64,000 nucleotides of DNA from Actinacidiphila bryophytorum. GTDB lineage: Bacteria; Actinomycetota; Actinomycetes; Streptomycetales; Streptomycetaceae. A model generated the notes under the pieces. It was not told the origin of the DNA and did not search any database. It was given only the letters and a program-made list of their open reading frames with translations. Within the stretch, counting starts at the first letter, position 1, and each line of letters starts with the position of its first letter. The stretch is taken from NCBI RefSeq assembly GCF_016916835.1, contig NZ_JAFFIX010000002.1, forward strand, positions 1 through 64,000, written 5' to 3'. A program made the position numbers and the translations under genes. Below are positions 1-8,010 of this stretch, piece after piece.

Positions 1-11
1 CTCGCTCCGCG

Positions 12-473
12 TCAGCGCGCGCGCCGCTTGCCTGCCTTGCCTCCCATGAACCCGAGGCCCATCGTGGCCAACCCGAGCGCACAGGCGACGCCGCCGACGA
101 TGGCGTTGTTCACCACCGTGTGCGTCGTGGACGCATCAGGTCCCGCGATGGCCCAGGGCGCCACGATCGTCCACACGCCGATCGCGATGGCGCACCAGCC
201 CAGGCCGACGGTCCGCTCCAGCACCGAGCCGAAGCCCATGGCGAGCACGGCCAGCGCGATACCGGTGATCAGGTTGCTGACCCGCAGGCCCGTGAAGTTC
301 TGGAAGCCCACCACCCAGGGCGAGATCGCCAGGTAGAGACCGGTCAGCAAGCAGAGGCCCTCGATCAGCCCCGAGATCGGCTTCGCAGACGCCTCCGCGT
401 AACGGCCGCGCAGGGCCATCAGATCCGGATGGGTGTCGATCTGCGATGTCGAGTGAGTCGAATCGGTGGCCAT
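12..473 (-). CDS. SPW-repeat integral membrane protein
   Basis: A protein of 153 residues with a polar N-terminus (about 1-33) followed by four hydrophobic segments. The family signature Ser-Pro-Trp sits at residues 51-53 after the first membrane segment, and a degenerate second copy (APW, 105-107) follows the third, as expected for the two-repeat SPW family. The C-terminus is short and basic (GKAGKRRAR). I chose ATG 473 because an AGGAGG-like ribosome site lies about 8 bases upstream; the GTG at 482 overlaps that site. The biochemical role of SPW proteins is not established. The window begins only 11 bases beyond its stop, so downstream operon partners cannot be judged. Confidence 0.85.
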   Translation of the reverse strand: MATDSTHSTSQIDTHPDLMALRGRYAEASAKPISGLIEGLCLLTGLYLAISPWVVGFQNFTGLRVSNLITGIALAVLAMGFGSVLERTVGLGWCAIAIGVWTIVAPWAIAGPDASTTHTVVNNAIVGGVACALGLATMGLGFMGGKAGKRRAR

Positions 474-644
474 TCCAGCCACCTCCTTCGCAGTGTGCAG
501 TGCAGTTTCGTGTCGTTCCTACCGACGGATGTCCTCCGGGTCTCCGCCCCGGATCTGCCGCATCCTTACTCAGCGTAAATCCGTAGGCAGCTCCCTGGCC
601 ACTTACGCGGGCTTTAACTTTGCACCTTTTTGTCCCGGTCCGGA

Positions 645-1226
645 TCAGGGGCCGATTCCGGGGGTGCGCCAGGACTGCGCCTCGGCGATCACCACGCCCG
701 CGAGCCGCGCCGACCGTACGGCGATCCCGCGCGGCGGGACCGGGCGGCCGTTGTCCAGCCACCAGGTGATGGACTGCACGGACATCGCCGCCAGGACGGC
801 CGGCACCAGGTCCGGGCCGGTGCGCCCGCCCGGCGGGGGCGGCAGGTGGGCGGCGACCGTCCCGGCGAGCGTCGCCCGCATCCGGTCGGCGAACCAGGCG
901 CTGCCGTTGCGGCCGAGCAGGGCGCCGTAGAAGCGGTGGTAGGCGTCGACGTGCTCGAAGAAGCCGACCCAGCGCTCCAGCGGCGTGCGGTCGGCCGCGC
1001 CGAAGGAGCCGAGCATCTCCGCGACGGCCTCGTCGAAGACCAGCTCGACCAGCTGGTACTTGTCCCGGTGGCTGCGGTAGAAGGCCGCGCGGCTGACCAT
1101 CGCGCGCTCGCAGATCGCGGCGACGGTGACCCGCTCGAAGCCGCGCTCCTCGATCAGGTCGACGAGCGCGTCGCGCAGCAGCTTGCGCGTCCGCCGTACC
1201 CGTACGCTCTCCACGGCCCCCAGCAT
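645..1226 (-). CDS. TetR/AcrR-family transcriptional regulator
   Basis: A 193-residue regulator. The N-terminal helix-turn-helix lies at about residues 34-53 (TVAAICERAMVSRAAFYRSH), the classic TetR DNA-binding pattern with Tyr in the recognition helix. The C-terminal ligand-binding half has no recognisable effector signature. It is divergent from the membrane-protein gene starting at 1336, and a perfect 16-bp palindrome (1286-1301) lies between them, so autorepression and control of that neighbour is a reasonable inference. The gene could instead regulate something outside the window. Confidence 0.9.
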   Translation of the reverse strand: MLGAVESVRVRRTRKLLRDALVDLIEERGFERVTVAAICERAMVSRAAFYRSHRDKYQLVELVFDEAVAEMLGSFGAADRTPLERWVGFFEHVDAYHRFYGALLGRNGSAWFADRMRATLAGTVAAHLPPPPGGRTGPDLVPAVLAAMSVQSITWWLDNGRPVPPRGIAVRSARLAGVVIAEAQSWRTPGIGP

Positions 1227-1285
1227 GCCAGCACCGCGGAGGCGCCTCTTGGCCGGACCCGTGGCCCCCTCCCCGGCGCCCAGGT

Positions 1286-1301
1286 TGAGTACCGGTACTC
1301 A
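1286..1301. promoter_or_regulatory. Perfect 16-bp palindrome, probable TetR operator
   Basis: TGAGTACCGGTACTCA is a perfect palindrome in the 109-bp divergent region between the TetR gene (start 1226) and the membrane-protein gene (start 1336). Size, symmetry and position fit a TetR dimer site. The assignment to this regulator is inferred from adjacency. Confidence 0.6.
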
Positions 1302-1335
1302 TGCGGTGCCGCGCGTCCCTTCGCACACTCGCCGC

Positions 1336-3885
1336 ATGGACGCATATCGCTGCCCGGGCTGCCATGCCTACGCCGGTCCCGCCGTCGCCGACGGCGGCCC
1401 CGCGGTGTGCCCCGTGTGCCGGCTGCCGCTCGAAGGCCCCGAGATCGCCGAACTGCGGTCACTGGACGCCGAGTTGGGCGCCGTCGAGGCGCGGCGGGCG
1501 GTGCTGCACCAGCGCAGGGCCGCACTCGTCGGGCAGTTGCGCGCCAGGCAGTACGCGGCGGCCGGCGGCGGGCGCGTGCCGCTGCCGGACGCCCCGCCGC
1601 GCTCCGCGCAGAACGTCCTGCTCAGCCTCGGCGGTGTGCTGGTCGTCGTGGCCGGACTGGTCTTCACCCTGGTCAGCTGGGGCAGCCTCGGCATCGGCGG
1701 GCGCGGCGCCGTCCTCACCGCGCTGACCGCCCTCGTCCTGACCGCGCCCCTCGCCCTGCGCCGCCGCGGCCTCGACGCCACCGCGGAGACCGCCTCCGCG
1801 GTCGGCCTGGCACTCGTCCTGCTCGACGCCTACGCCGCCAGGGCCGCCGGCATCGCAGGCCTCGCGCACACCGACGCCGCCGCCTACTGGGCCGCGGTCA
1901 CCGCCCTGTCCTCCGCCGCCGCGGCCGCCTACGCCCGCGCGACCCGCTCCCGCCTCGTCCCCTACGCGGCCCTCCTGCTGCTCCAGTGCCCCGCCCTCCT
2001 GGTCGCGGCCTCCCTGCGGCTCGACACGACGGGCTTCGCCTACGCCCTGCTCGCCGCCGCCGTGGCCGACGCGGCAGTGGCCCAGGCCCTGCGCATGCCC
2101 GCGGCCCGCACCGCCGCATTCGCCGTGACGGCGGCGGCCGTCCTGCTGGCCGCGCCCGCCGCCTCCGCCGCAACGACCCTCCCCAGCGCCCTGCGCGCCG
2201 CCACCCCGCTGGCCCTGGCCGCCGCCCTGTCCCTGACGGCCGCCCGGTCCTTGACCGCCGCTGGGCCGCTGACCGCCGCCCGGTCCCTGACCTCCGCTGC
2301 GTCCCTGACCGACGCCCCGTCCGGGCCTCAGCGGGCCTGGGCCTCCGCCCGGCCCCTGGCTGCCGCTGGGCCGCCGGCCGCGGCCCGATCCCTGGCCGCC
2401 GCCCGTGCCGGGCAGCAGCGGGCCTGGGCCGCCGCCGTACTCGGCGGGCTGGCGCTCGTCGGAGCCGTCGGGGCGCTGCCATGGGCCGTACTCGGCGACG
2501 GCTGGCGGGTCGCGGGCGTCGCCGGGGCCGCCGGTGCCGTGGGCTTCGCCGCCCTGGCGGGAATGACCCCGGTGCCGGTTGTCGGACCCGTGCGGCGGGT
2601 ACAGGACCCGCTGCGGGGCGGGGTGTTCGCGGCCGGCGCGGCCGTACTCGCCCTCGGCACGGCGGACGTCCTGCCCGACCTCGCACACGCCCTCGTACGG
2701 ATGCGGTCCGGCGGCCACGTGCCGGTCGTCGCCGCCGTTCTCGCGGCCCTGCTGGCCGGGGCCGCCGAACGCTTCGGACGGCAGCGCGCGCCCCTGCTCT
2801 GCGGCGCCGCCCTCGCCGCGGCGGGCGCGGTGGTGACGGCACCGCCGGCCGCCGGGTGGCCCTACGCGGCCTCGCTCGCCGTCGCCGGTACGGCAGCGCT
2901 GGGCGCGGGCCTGTGGCTGCTGCGCCGGCCCGCCGCCGACGCCCTGCCGCAGGCCTGCGCACTGCTCGCCCCCGCGGCCGTCGCCCTCGCCTGGTCGCTC
3001 ACCCACGACGCCGCCGCACTCACCGTCTGGGCCGCCGCAGCCGCACTCGCCGCCTGCCTCACCGCCGCCGGACGCCACGCCGTACCCGCCGCCGCCTTCA
3101 CCGTCTGCGCCCTCGGCTACGAAGCCGCTCGCGCGGGCGCCGCAGCCGGGCTCGCCCCGCACCTCGCCGCCTTCGCCGTCCTCGGCGTCGGGATCGCGAC
3201 CGTGCCGGTCGCTGCGCGGCTTCGGGGGCGGGTCGGGCTCGCCGTCGAACACAGCGGCTACGCCCTCGGCGCCGTCGCCCTCGCCGCCACCGCCGCCCAC
3301 CCCGACGCGCTCAGCGCCGCCCTCGGCGTCGCCGGCGCCGGAGCGGCCGGGACCGCCGTCCGCGCCGACCGCCGCACCCGCGGCGCCGTCGCGGCGGGCG
3401 TGCTGCTCGCCGCATCCTCCTGGGTACGCCTCGGGCTCGCCGGAGTGACCGCACCAGAGCCCTACACGGTGAGCGTCTCCGCGGTACTCCTCGCCGTCGG
3501 CTACCTGCGACGGCGCCGCGACCCCGCGCTCGGCTCCTGGCCCGCATACGGGTCCGGCCTCGCCTTCTCCCTGCTGCCCAGCCTCGTCGCCGCCTGGGCC
3601 GGCACGCACGGGCTGCGCCCGCTCCTGCTGGGCCTCACCGCCCTCGCGGTCACCCTCCTCGGCGCCCGCCACCGCCTGCGGGCGCCGCTGCTCACCGGCG
3701 GGGCGGTGCTCCTGGCTGACGCTGCCCGGGAGCTGGCACCGAGTGTTGCCCACACGGTGGGGCGGCTCCCCCACTGGGTCGCCGTCGCAGGCGCCGGCCT
3801 CCTGCTCCTCTACGTCGGCGCGACGTACGAACGTCGCCTCCGCACCGCCCAGCGCCTCCGCACCACCTTCCACACCCTGACCTAG
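1336..3885 (+). CDS. Large polytopic membrane protein with N-terminal zinc ribbon
   Basis: An 849-residue protein. A zinc-ribbon-like motif is visible at the start (Cys6/Cys9 and Cys25/Cys28), followed by a short helical stretch (about 35-75) and then many Ala/Leu/Val-rich membrane helices to the end. ATG 1336 was chosen because it places the zinc ribbon at the N-terminus; in-frame starts further upstream would overlap the TetR gene and the palindrome. A low-complexity stretch built of repeats such as 'LTAARSLTAAG' and 'PLAAAGPPAAARSLAAA' spans about 2225-2440. The TAG stop lies inside the terminal CTAG of a MITE-like element. I do not recognise a specific function; large Streptomyces membrane proteins of this layout are usually left uncharacterised. 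Confidence 0.75.
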   Translation: MDAYRCPGCHAYAGPAVADGGPAVCPVCRLPLEGPEIAELRSLDAELGAVEARRAVLHQRRAALVGQLRARQYAAAGGGRVPLPDAPPRSAQNVLLSLGGVLVVVAGLVFTLVSWGSLGIGGRGAVLTALTALVLTAPLALRRRGLDATAETASAVGLALVLLDAYAARAAGIAGLAHTDAAAYWAAVTALSSAAAAAYARATRSRLVPYAALLLLQCPALLVAASLRLDTTGFAYALLAAAVADAAVAQALRMPAARTAAFAVTAAAVLLAAPAASAATTLPSALRAATPLALAAALSLTAARSLTAAGPLTAARSLTSAASLTDAPSGPQRAWASARPLAAAGPPAAARSLAAARAGQQRAWAAAVLGGLALVGAVGALPWAVLGDGWRVAGVAGAAGAVGFAALAGMTPVPVVGPVRRVQDPLRGGVFAAGAAVLALGTADVLPDLAHALVRMRSGGHVPVVAAVLAALLAGAAERFGRQRAPLLCGAALAAAGAVVTAPPAAGWPYAASLAVAGTAALGAGLWLLRRPAADALPQACALLAPAAVALAWSLTHDAAALTVWAAAAALAACLTAAGRHAVPAAAFTVCALGYEAARAGAAAGLAPHLAAFAVLGVGIATVPVAARLRGRVGLAVEHSGYALGAVALAATAAHPDALSAALGVAGAGAAGTAVRADRRTRGAVAAGVLLAASSWVRLGLAGVTAPEPYTVSVSAVLLAVGYLRRRRDPALGSWPAYGSGLAFSLLPSLVAAWAGTHGLRPLLLGLTALAVTLLGARHRLRAPLLTGGAVLLADAARELAPSVAHTVGRLPHWVAVAGAGLLLLYVGATYERRLRTAQRLRTTFHTLT

Positions 3886-4062
3886 GCCGTGTTTTGTGAG
3901 TAGCGCCGTCCGCCCACAGGGCGGGCCCCGCGGCGTCCGGTGCGTGCGATCGCAAGGCGGAGGGTCGTCCTCGTAGTGGGACTACCCGGACGACTCCGAC
4001 AACGCAGCGAGCGTGCAGGCCAGGCGTCGCGGGGCAGGCGGGACTTCCACAACACGGCCTAG
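3882..4062 (+). mobile_element. MITE-like 181-bp element, copy 1
   Basis: A non-coding element bounded by CTAG on both sides with terminal inverted repeats beginning GGCCGTGTTTTG and ending in a near-complement (CAACACGGCC). A second copy at 46489-46669 lies in inverse orientation, has the same length and differs at about 8 positions by my reading. No transposase is encoded. The left CTAG supplies the TAG stop of the preceding membrane-protein gene. CTAG matches the YTAR-type target preference known for part of the IS5 family, which suggests the type of parental transposase but does not prove it. Confidence 0.75.
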
Positions 4063-4471
4063 CCCCCGCCCCCCTACGGCGGGCGCCCCCCTTTCCCCTT
4101 CCCCCGGGTGACGGGTTCCCCCGGCCGTTCCCCGCGCCCCTGGGTGATTGCCACTTGCTGTGGGCTCGCACCTTCCGGTGCGTCGTGATCGGGCGCGCAG
4201 TTCCCCGCGCCCCTGGGTGGTGCCCTCTTCCCGCAGAGTTGGCGCTGTCAGGCGGCGCCCGCCGCGCAGGAGGGTAAGCGTTTTTCAGGGGCGCGGGGAA
4301 CTGCGCGCCCAGCCCCCACCGGGCGGCAAGAAGGCAACGCCACCGCAAGAGGCACCCACCTGGGGGCGCTGGGGGTACCCCCAGGCGAAGCTCTGGGGGC
4401 GGAACTGCGCGGCCAATCACCCACCCACCGGGAGGCGAACGCCCACCGCAAGGGGCAGGGGCCGGCCCCGG
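4063..4471. repeat. Non-coding region of Streptomyces-type intergenic repeats
   Basis: About 400 bp without a convincing gene. It contains several copies of the short unit related to 'gcgcggggaactgcgcg'. One pair is a perfect 25-bp inverted repeat (4191-4215 and 4286-4310). Relatives of the unit occur at about 4125-4146 and again at 30738-31060. The repeats could form hairpins that end transcription between the convergent genes on either side; no promoter is evident. Confidence 0.65.
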
Positions 4472-5275
4472 CTAGGGGCGGGGGGCGGCGTGGCGCAAGG
4501 CCAGGGTCGCCAGGGCTTCCGGGGCACCCGGTTGGTGGCGGACGCCCGGGAATGCGTTGACGTCGACGATGAGCGGGCGCCCGCCACCCGCGTCGATGAC
4601 GTCGACGCCGTAGACGTCGAGGCCGAAGACCTCGCCGACCTGGTGGACCAGGGCGGGCCAGGACGGGGGGAGGTCGGTGAGGGGGACGGGGCCGCCGCCG
4701 GGGGCGGCCGGGGACAGTTCGGAGCGGCGCAGGGCCGCGAAGACGTGCGGCCCGATCGCCCAGAGCTTGTGGTCCCAGCCGGGGTTGGCGGCGAAGTCCT
4801 GGACGACGTAGGGCTCGGCGGCGGCCCGCGCCGCGAACTCCGCTATCTGCCCTGCCTTGTCGAGCCGCACCACCACGTCCCCTTTGCGGCTGTGCCGGCT
4901 CTTGACGACGACGGCCCCGGGCGGCGGCGTCTCGGCGAGCCCGCGGGCGAGGTCGCCGCCGGAGGCGTAGGTGCGGGTCGGCGCGAAGGGCAGGCCGGCC
5001 CGCAGGGCGTCCTCGGCCATCGCCGTACGGTCCTGGCAGCGCCCGGTGGCCGCCGACGTGTTGACCACGGGCACACCGCCGGCCTCGATCTGCCGGGCCA
5101 GTGCCAGCGCCCGCGGGGTGCGGGCCTTGAGCAGGTAGACGTCGGCGGGGTCGGCCGGGGCCTGCGCACTGGCCGGGTCGAGCACCTCGACGCGGTGTCC
5201 CGCGCCGGTGAGCAGTGAGGTCGCCGCCGCCAGCAGGGGGTGCCCGGGGTCGGGGGTGATGAGGCCGACCCTCAC
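4472..5275 (-). CDS. ATP-grasp domain protein B (RimK-like)
   Basis: A protein of 267 residues. It has the ATP-grasp layout: an N-terminal alpha/beta lobe, a nucleotide-binding lysine region (VVVKSRHSRKGDVVV, Lys125), and a metal-binding IVDVNAFPG motif near residues 237-244. Start GTG 5275 overlaps the stop of the upstream ATP-grasp gene by four bases (GTGA), so the two are translationally coupled. Family members ligate a carboxylate to an amine through an acyl-phosphate. Substrates cannot be read from the sequence. It is shorter than typical RimK/DdlB enzymes, with a reduced N-terminal lobe. Confidence 0.8.
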   Translation of the reverse strand: MRVGLITPDPGHPLLAAATSLLTGAGHRVEVLDPASAQAPADPADVYLLKARTPRALALARQIEAGGVPVVNTSAATGRCQDRTAMAEDALRAGLPFAPTRTYASGGDLARGLAETPPPGAVVVKSRHSRKGDVVVRLDKAGQIAEFAARAAAEPYVVQDFAANPGWDHKLWAIGPHVFAALRRSELSPAAPGGGPVPLTDLPPSWPALVHQVGEVFGLDVYGVDVIDAGGGRPLIVDVNAFPGVRHQPGAPEALATLALRHAAPRP

Positions 5276-6150
5276 AGCGTGTCGCCGACCGCGACCGGCA
5301 CCGGGGCGGTGGTGACCGCCGCGGTGGCCGGGGTGGGCCGTTCCCCCGCGGCCAGCGCGAGGACGGCGCTGGCCACCCGCGATGCCGCGTCGGGCACTTG
5401 GCGGAAGCTGGGGAAGTCGTTGACGTCCACGACGACCGGCCCGTCGGGGCCGAGGAGGACGTCGAGCCCGTAGAGGTCGAGTCCGTAGACGGCGCCGACC
5501 TGTGCGGCGAGCGCGGCGACCTCCCGGGACAGCGGCACCCGGAGTTCGCGGTGCGGGCGGTCGGGGTGCAGCGGGGAGCGGCGCTCGGTGGCGTAGAAGT
5601 CGTCGCCGACGCAGTAGACCTTGATGTCGACGCCCGCGTTGGGCACGTACGGCTGCGCGATGAGCAGGCCTTCGCCGCGCAGCACGGGGACGAGTGCGGG
5701 CAGCCGGTCGGGGGCGGCCAGCAGGTGCACGGCCCGGCCGGAGCTGCCGTGCGCGGGCTTGACGACCAGCGGGTATTCCGACTCCGGTATGTCGGCGAGG
5801 AGTTCGGGCTTGGCCGCCGCGTACGTCGTGGGCATGGGCAGGCCGCGGCTGCGTCCGATCGCCGCGGCGAGTGCCTTGTCGCGGACGCCGCGGATGGCCC
5901 GGGCGTCGTTGACCGTGGTCATCCCGGCCGCGGCGGCGGCTTCGAGGAGGGTGAGGCCCGGTCCGCCGGACACCGTCTTGAGCACCCACGCGTCATGGCT
6001 GCCCGCGCTGACGACCTCGGTCATCCGGTGCAGCGATCCCCCCGGTCGCAGCACGTCCACGTGGTGTCCCCAGGAGTGGAGACGGCGGATCACCTCGACC
6101 GGCATCCCGTCGTGGCGGTAGTTCTCCTCCACGAGAAAGCAGAGCTTCAT
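5272..6150 (-). CDS. ATP-grasp domain protein A (RimK-like)
   Basis: A protein of 292 residues. Visible ATP-grasp features are the lysine loop LVVKPAHGSSGRAV (Lys131, with a glycine-rich turn), the segment VDIKVYCVGDDFYATERR, and the metal-binding VVVDVNDFPSF motif at about 239-248. ATG 6150 has a GGGGGAAGG ribosome site just upstream and starts directly with the first beta strand (MKLCFLVEEN). It is the first gene of a two-gene unit and is paralogous to its partner. The family suggests an ATP-dependent carboxylate-amine ligase. No precursor peptide, esterase or transporter lies beside it, so it is not obviously a graspetide system. Confidence 0.82.
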   Translation of the reverse strand: MKLCFLVEENYRHDGMPVEVIRRLHSWGHHVDVLRPGGSLHRMTEVVSAGSHDAWVLKTVSGGPGLTLLEAAAAAGMTTVNDARAIRGVRDKALAAAIGRSRGLPMPTTYAAAKPELLADIPESEYPLVVKPAHGSSGRAVHLLAAPDRLPALVPVLRGEGLLIAQPYVPNAGVDIKVYCVGDDFYATERRSPLHPDRPHRELRVPLSREVAALAAQVGAVYGLDLYGLDVLLGPDGPVVVDVNDFPSFRQVPDAASRVASAVLALAAGERPTPATAAVTTAPVPVAVGDTL

Positions 6151-6232
6151 GCGACCTTCCCCCCAACCCCCCTGTCCGTTCGCCTCCGGCGACCGGCGAA
6201 GCGTGAAGGTCACAGGATGCCACGGGAGTCAG

Positions 6233-6290
6233 GGACTTCCGACGCTGGTCCCAACTGCCCCTGTTCCAGCTCTTGTTGGGACGGAAGTCC
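6233..6290 (-). terminator. Two-part stem-loop downstream of the SDR gene
   Basis: GGACTTCC (6233-6240) pairs with GGAAGTCC (6283-6290), and GTCCCAAC (6248-6255) with GTTGGGAC (6275-6282). This gives two perfect 8-bp stems separated by a one-sided 7-nt bulge (6241-6247). It lies about 25 nt past the SDR stop on that gene's strand and about 80 nt before the ATP-grasp start. A rho-independent-like terminator is the simplest reading; there is no U tract. Confidence 0.5.
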
Positions 6291-6314
6291 GGCGTCCGGC
6301 GGGACCCGGCGCTC

Positions 6315-7244
6315 TCACTGCGCATGGCCCAGCGGGTCGATCTGCTCGGGTGTGGCGTCGTCTGCGGTGGTGGACTCGCTGAGGGTGCGCCACCGCTCGT
6401 CCTCCGCGAGCAGCGCGCGCCCGGCGGCGGTGGCGTAGGCGTACGCGTCCGGGCCGACGAGCAGCCGCAGCGGCGGTTCGTCGAGTGCGACGACGTCGAG
6501 CAGCAGCCGGGCGACCTTCGCCGGATCGCTGGCCGCGGTCGACTCGGGATTGTGCATCGCGGCCAACACGCCGACCGTCTCGGCGTACTCCGGGCGGACC
6601 GGGTCGACCCGCATCGAGGAGCCGGCCCAGTCGGTGCGCATACCGCCGGGCTCCAGCACGGTCACCTTGATGCCCAGCGGGCCGACCTCGCGGGCCAGCA
6701 CCGAGGAGAAGCCGCCGACGGCCCACTTCGCGGACTGGTACGCCGACAGGCCGGGGGTCGCCATCCGCCCGCCGACCGAGGACACCTGCACGATGTGCCC
6801 CGAGCGCTGTTCGCGCATGAGCGGCAGCGCGGCCTGGGTGAGCCGGACGACGCCGAAGAGGTTGGTGTCGACCTGGGTGCGGAAGTCGTCGAAGCCGACG
6901 TCCTCGACCGCCCCGACGTTGGCATACCCGGCGTTGTTGACCAGCACGTCGAGCCGTCCGAAGCGGTCGACAGCGGTGCGGACCGCGGCGCGCGCCGCCG
7001 CGTCGTCGGTCACGTCGAGCGGGACGACCGCGAGCCGGTCGCCGTACTCCTCGGCGAGGTCGTCCAGGGCCTTGGGGCTGCGCACCCCGGCGACGACCCG
7101 GTGCCCCGCGCCGAGCGCGGCACCGACGATCTCCCGCCCGAGCCCGCGCGACGCGCCGCTGACCAGGAAGACCGCGGAAGCGGAGGAACGAGAGGAACGA
7201 GAGGAACGAGAGGAACGAGAGGAAGAGGAAGGGGTGGCGGACAT
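6315..7244 (-). CDS. Short-chain dehydrogenase/reductase (SDR)
   Basis: A 309-residue NAD(P)-dependent oxidoreductase of classical SDR type. It has the cofactor motif GASRGLG (30-36), Asp77 in LDVTD, NNAG (103-106), the catalytic SS near 155-156 and YxxxK (Tyr169, Lys173). The arginine after the first strand region (GVRS) favours NADP(H). An unusual Ser/Arg-rich N-terminal tail (residues about 5-22, SSR repeats) is encoded by four 9-bp tandem repeats. It is divergent from a TetR gene at 7378 with an operator-like palindrome between them. The substrate is unknown. Confidence 0.9.
   Translation of the reverse strand: MSATPSSSSRSSRSSRSSRSSASAVFLVSGASRGLGREIVGAALGAGHRVVAGVRSPKALDDLAEEYGDRLAVVPLDVTDDAAARAAVRTAVDRFGRLDVLVNNAGYANVGAVEDVGFDDFRTQVDTNLFGVVRLTQAALPLMREQRSGHIVQVSSVGGRMATPGLSAYQSAKWAVGGFSSVLAREVGPLGIKVTVLEPGGMRTDWAGSSMRVDPVRPEYAETVGVLAAMHNPESTAASDPAKVARLLLDVVALDEPPLRLLVGPDAYAYATAAGRALLAEDERWRTLSESTTADDATPEQIDPLGHAQ
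7184..7219. repeat. 9-bp tandem repeat (AGGAACGAG x4)
   Basis: Four exact AGGAACGAG units in the 5' end of the SDR gene, encoding a repeated Ser-Ser-Arg on the minus strand. Because the unit is a multiple of three, copy-number change would lengthen or shorten the tail without shifting the frame. Confidence 0.85.
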
Positions 7245-7285
7245 GAGGTGCTCCTTCGACTGGCAGGCTTCGACCGACAGGCGGC

Positions 7286-7360
7286 TTACTAACCGGTTGA
7301 TTAGTAACTGTCTGCATCCAGAGAACACCCATCCGAGGCCGATGTCAACTGTCCGGTTAG
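7286..7360. promoter_or_regulatory. Probable TetR operators between SDR and TetR genes
   Basis: Inverted heptamers TTACTAA (7286-7292) and TTAGTAA (7301-7307) flank an 8-bp centre containing AACCGGTT. The shared octamer CTAACCGG reappears in reverse as CCGGTTAG at 7353-7360, just upstream of the TetR start. Two related sites in one divergent promoter region fit repression of both genes by the adjacent TetR protein. Confidence 0.65.
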
Positions 7361-7377
7361 TTGATAAGGTGGGTGTC

Positions 7378-7980
7378 ATGAACAGGGACGTCGCCGCCAG
7401 CAAGGTCATCGGCCGGGACGCGGAGGCCACCAGGCGCCGCCTGCTGGACGCGGCGACCCGCGAGTTCGCCGCGTACGGCATCGCCGGCAGCCGGGTGGAC
7501 CGCATCGCGGCGGAGGCCCGGAGCAACAAGGCGCAGATCTACCACTACTTCGGCAGCAAGGACGGCCTCTTCGACGCCGTCTTCGACGCCATGTGCCGCG
7601 AGACGGTGGACGCGGTCCCGATCGACGCGGACGACCTGCCCGAGTACGCGGGGCGCCTCCACGACTCGTACGTGGAAAGGCCCTGGGCGCAGCGGCTGGC
7701 CACCTGGTACCGCCTGGAGCGGGCCGGCAGCGGCGCGCTGCTGCCCGTCGTCCTGGACAGCAACGCGGCCAAGATCCGCGCCGTCGCCGAGGCGCAGGAG
7801 GCGGGCCGGCTCACCACCCGCTTCCTCCCGGCGGAGCTGCTCGGCCTCGTGCTGCACCTCTCCGGCTTCTGGAGCAGCAATGTGCCCGAGTACGACGCCG
7901 TGGTCCCCGGCGGCGACGACTCGGCGGCGCACCGCCGCGAGGTCGTCGTCACGGCGGTGGCGGCGCTGCTGCACGACTGA
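7378..7980 (+). CDS. TetR-family transcriptional regulator
   Basis: A 200-residue regulator with an N-terminal helix-turn-helix at about 39-58 (ending KAQIYHYFGSK), typical of TetR. ATG 7378 lies after an AAGGTGGGT ribosome site. Its C-terminal domain resembles the TetR_C group found near oxidoreductases. It is divergent from the SDR gene, and the shared region carries operator-like repeats, so it probably controls that enzyme and itself. Confidence 0.9.
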   Translation: MNRDVAASKVIGRDAEATRRRLLDAATREFAAYGIAGSRVDRIAAEARSNKAQIYHYFGSKDGLFDAVFDAMCRETVDAVPIDADDLPEYAGRLHDSYVERPWAQRLATWYRLERAGSGALLPVVLDSNAAKIRAVAEAQEAGRLTTRFLPAELLGLVLHLSGFWSSNVPEYDAVVPGGDDSAAHRREVVVTAVAALLHD

Positions 7981-8010
7981 CGACCGCCGCCCCCCGACGG
8001 CGGCGCCGCC

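Noticed and set aside
4472-6150. ATP-grasp pair as a graspetide (microviridin-like) cluster
   Set aside because: No short precursor ORF with conserved acidic/Thr core, no transporter and no acetyltransferase nearby.
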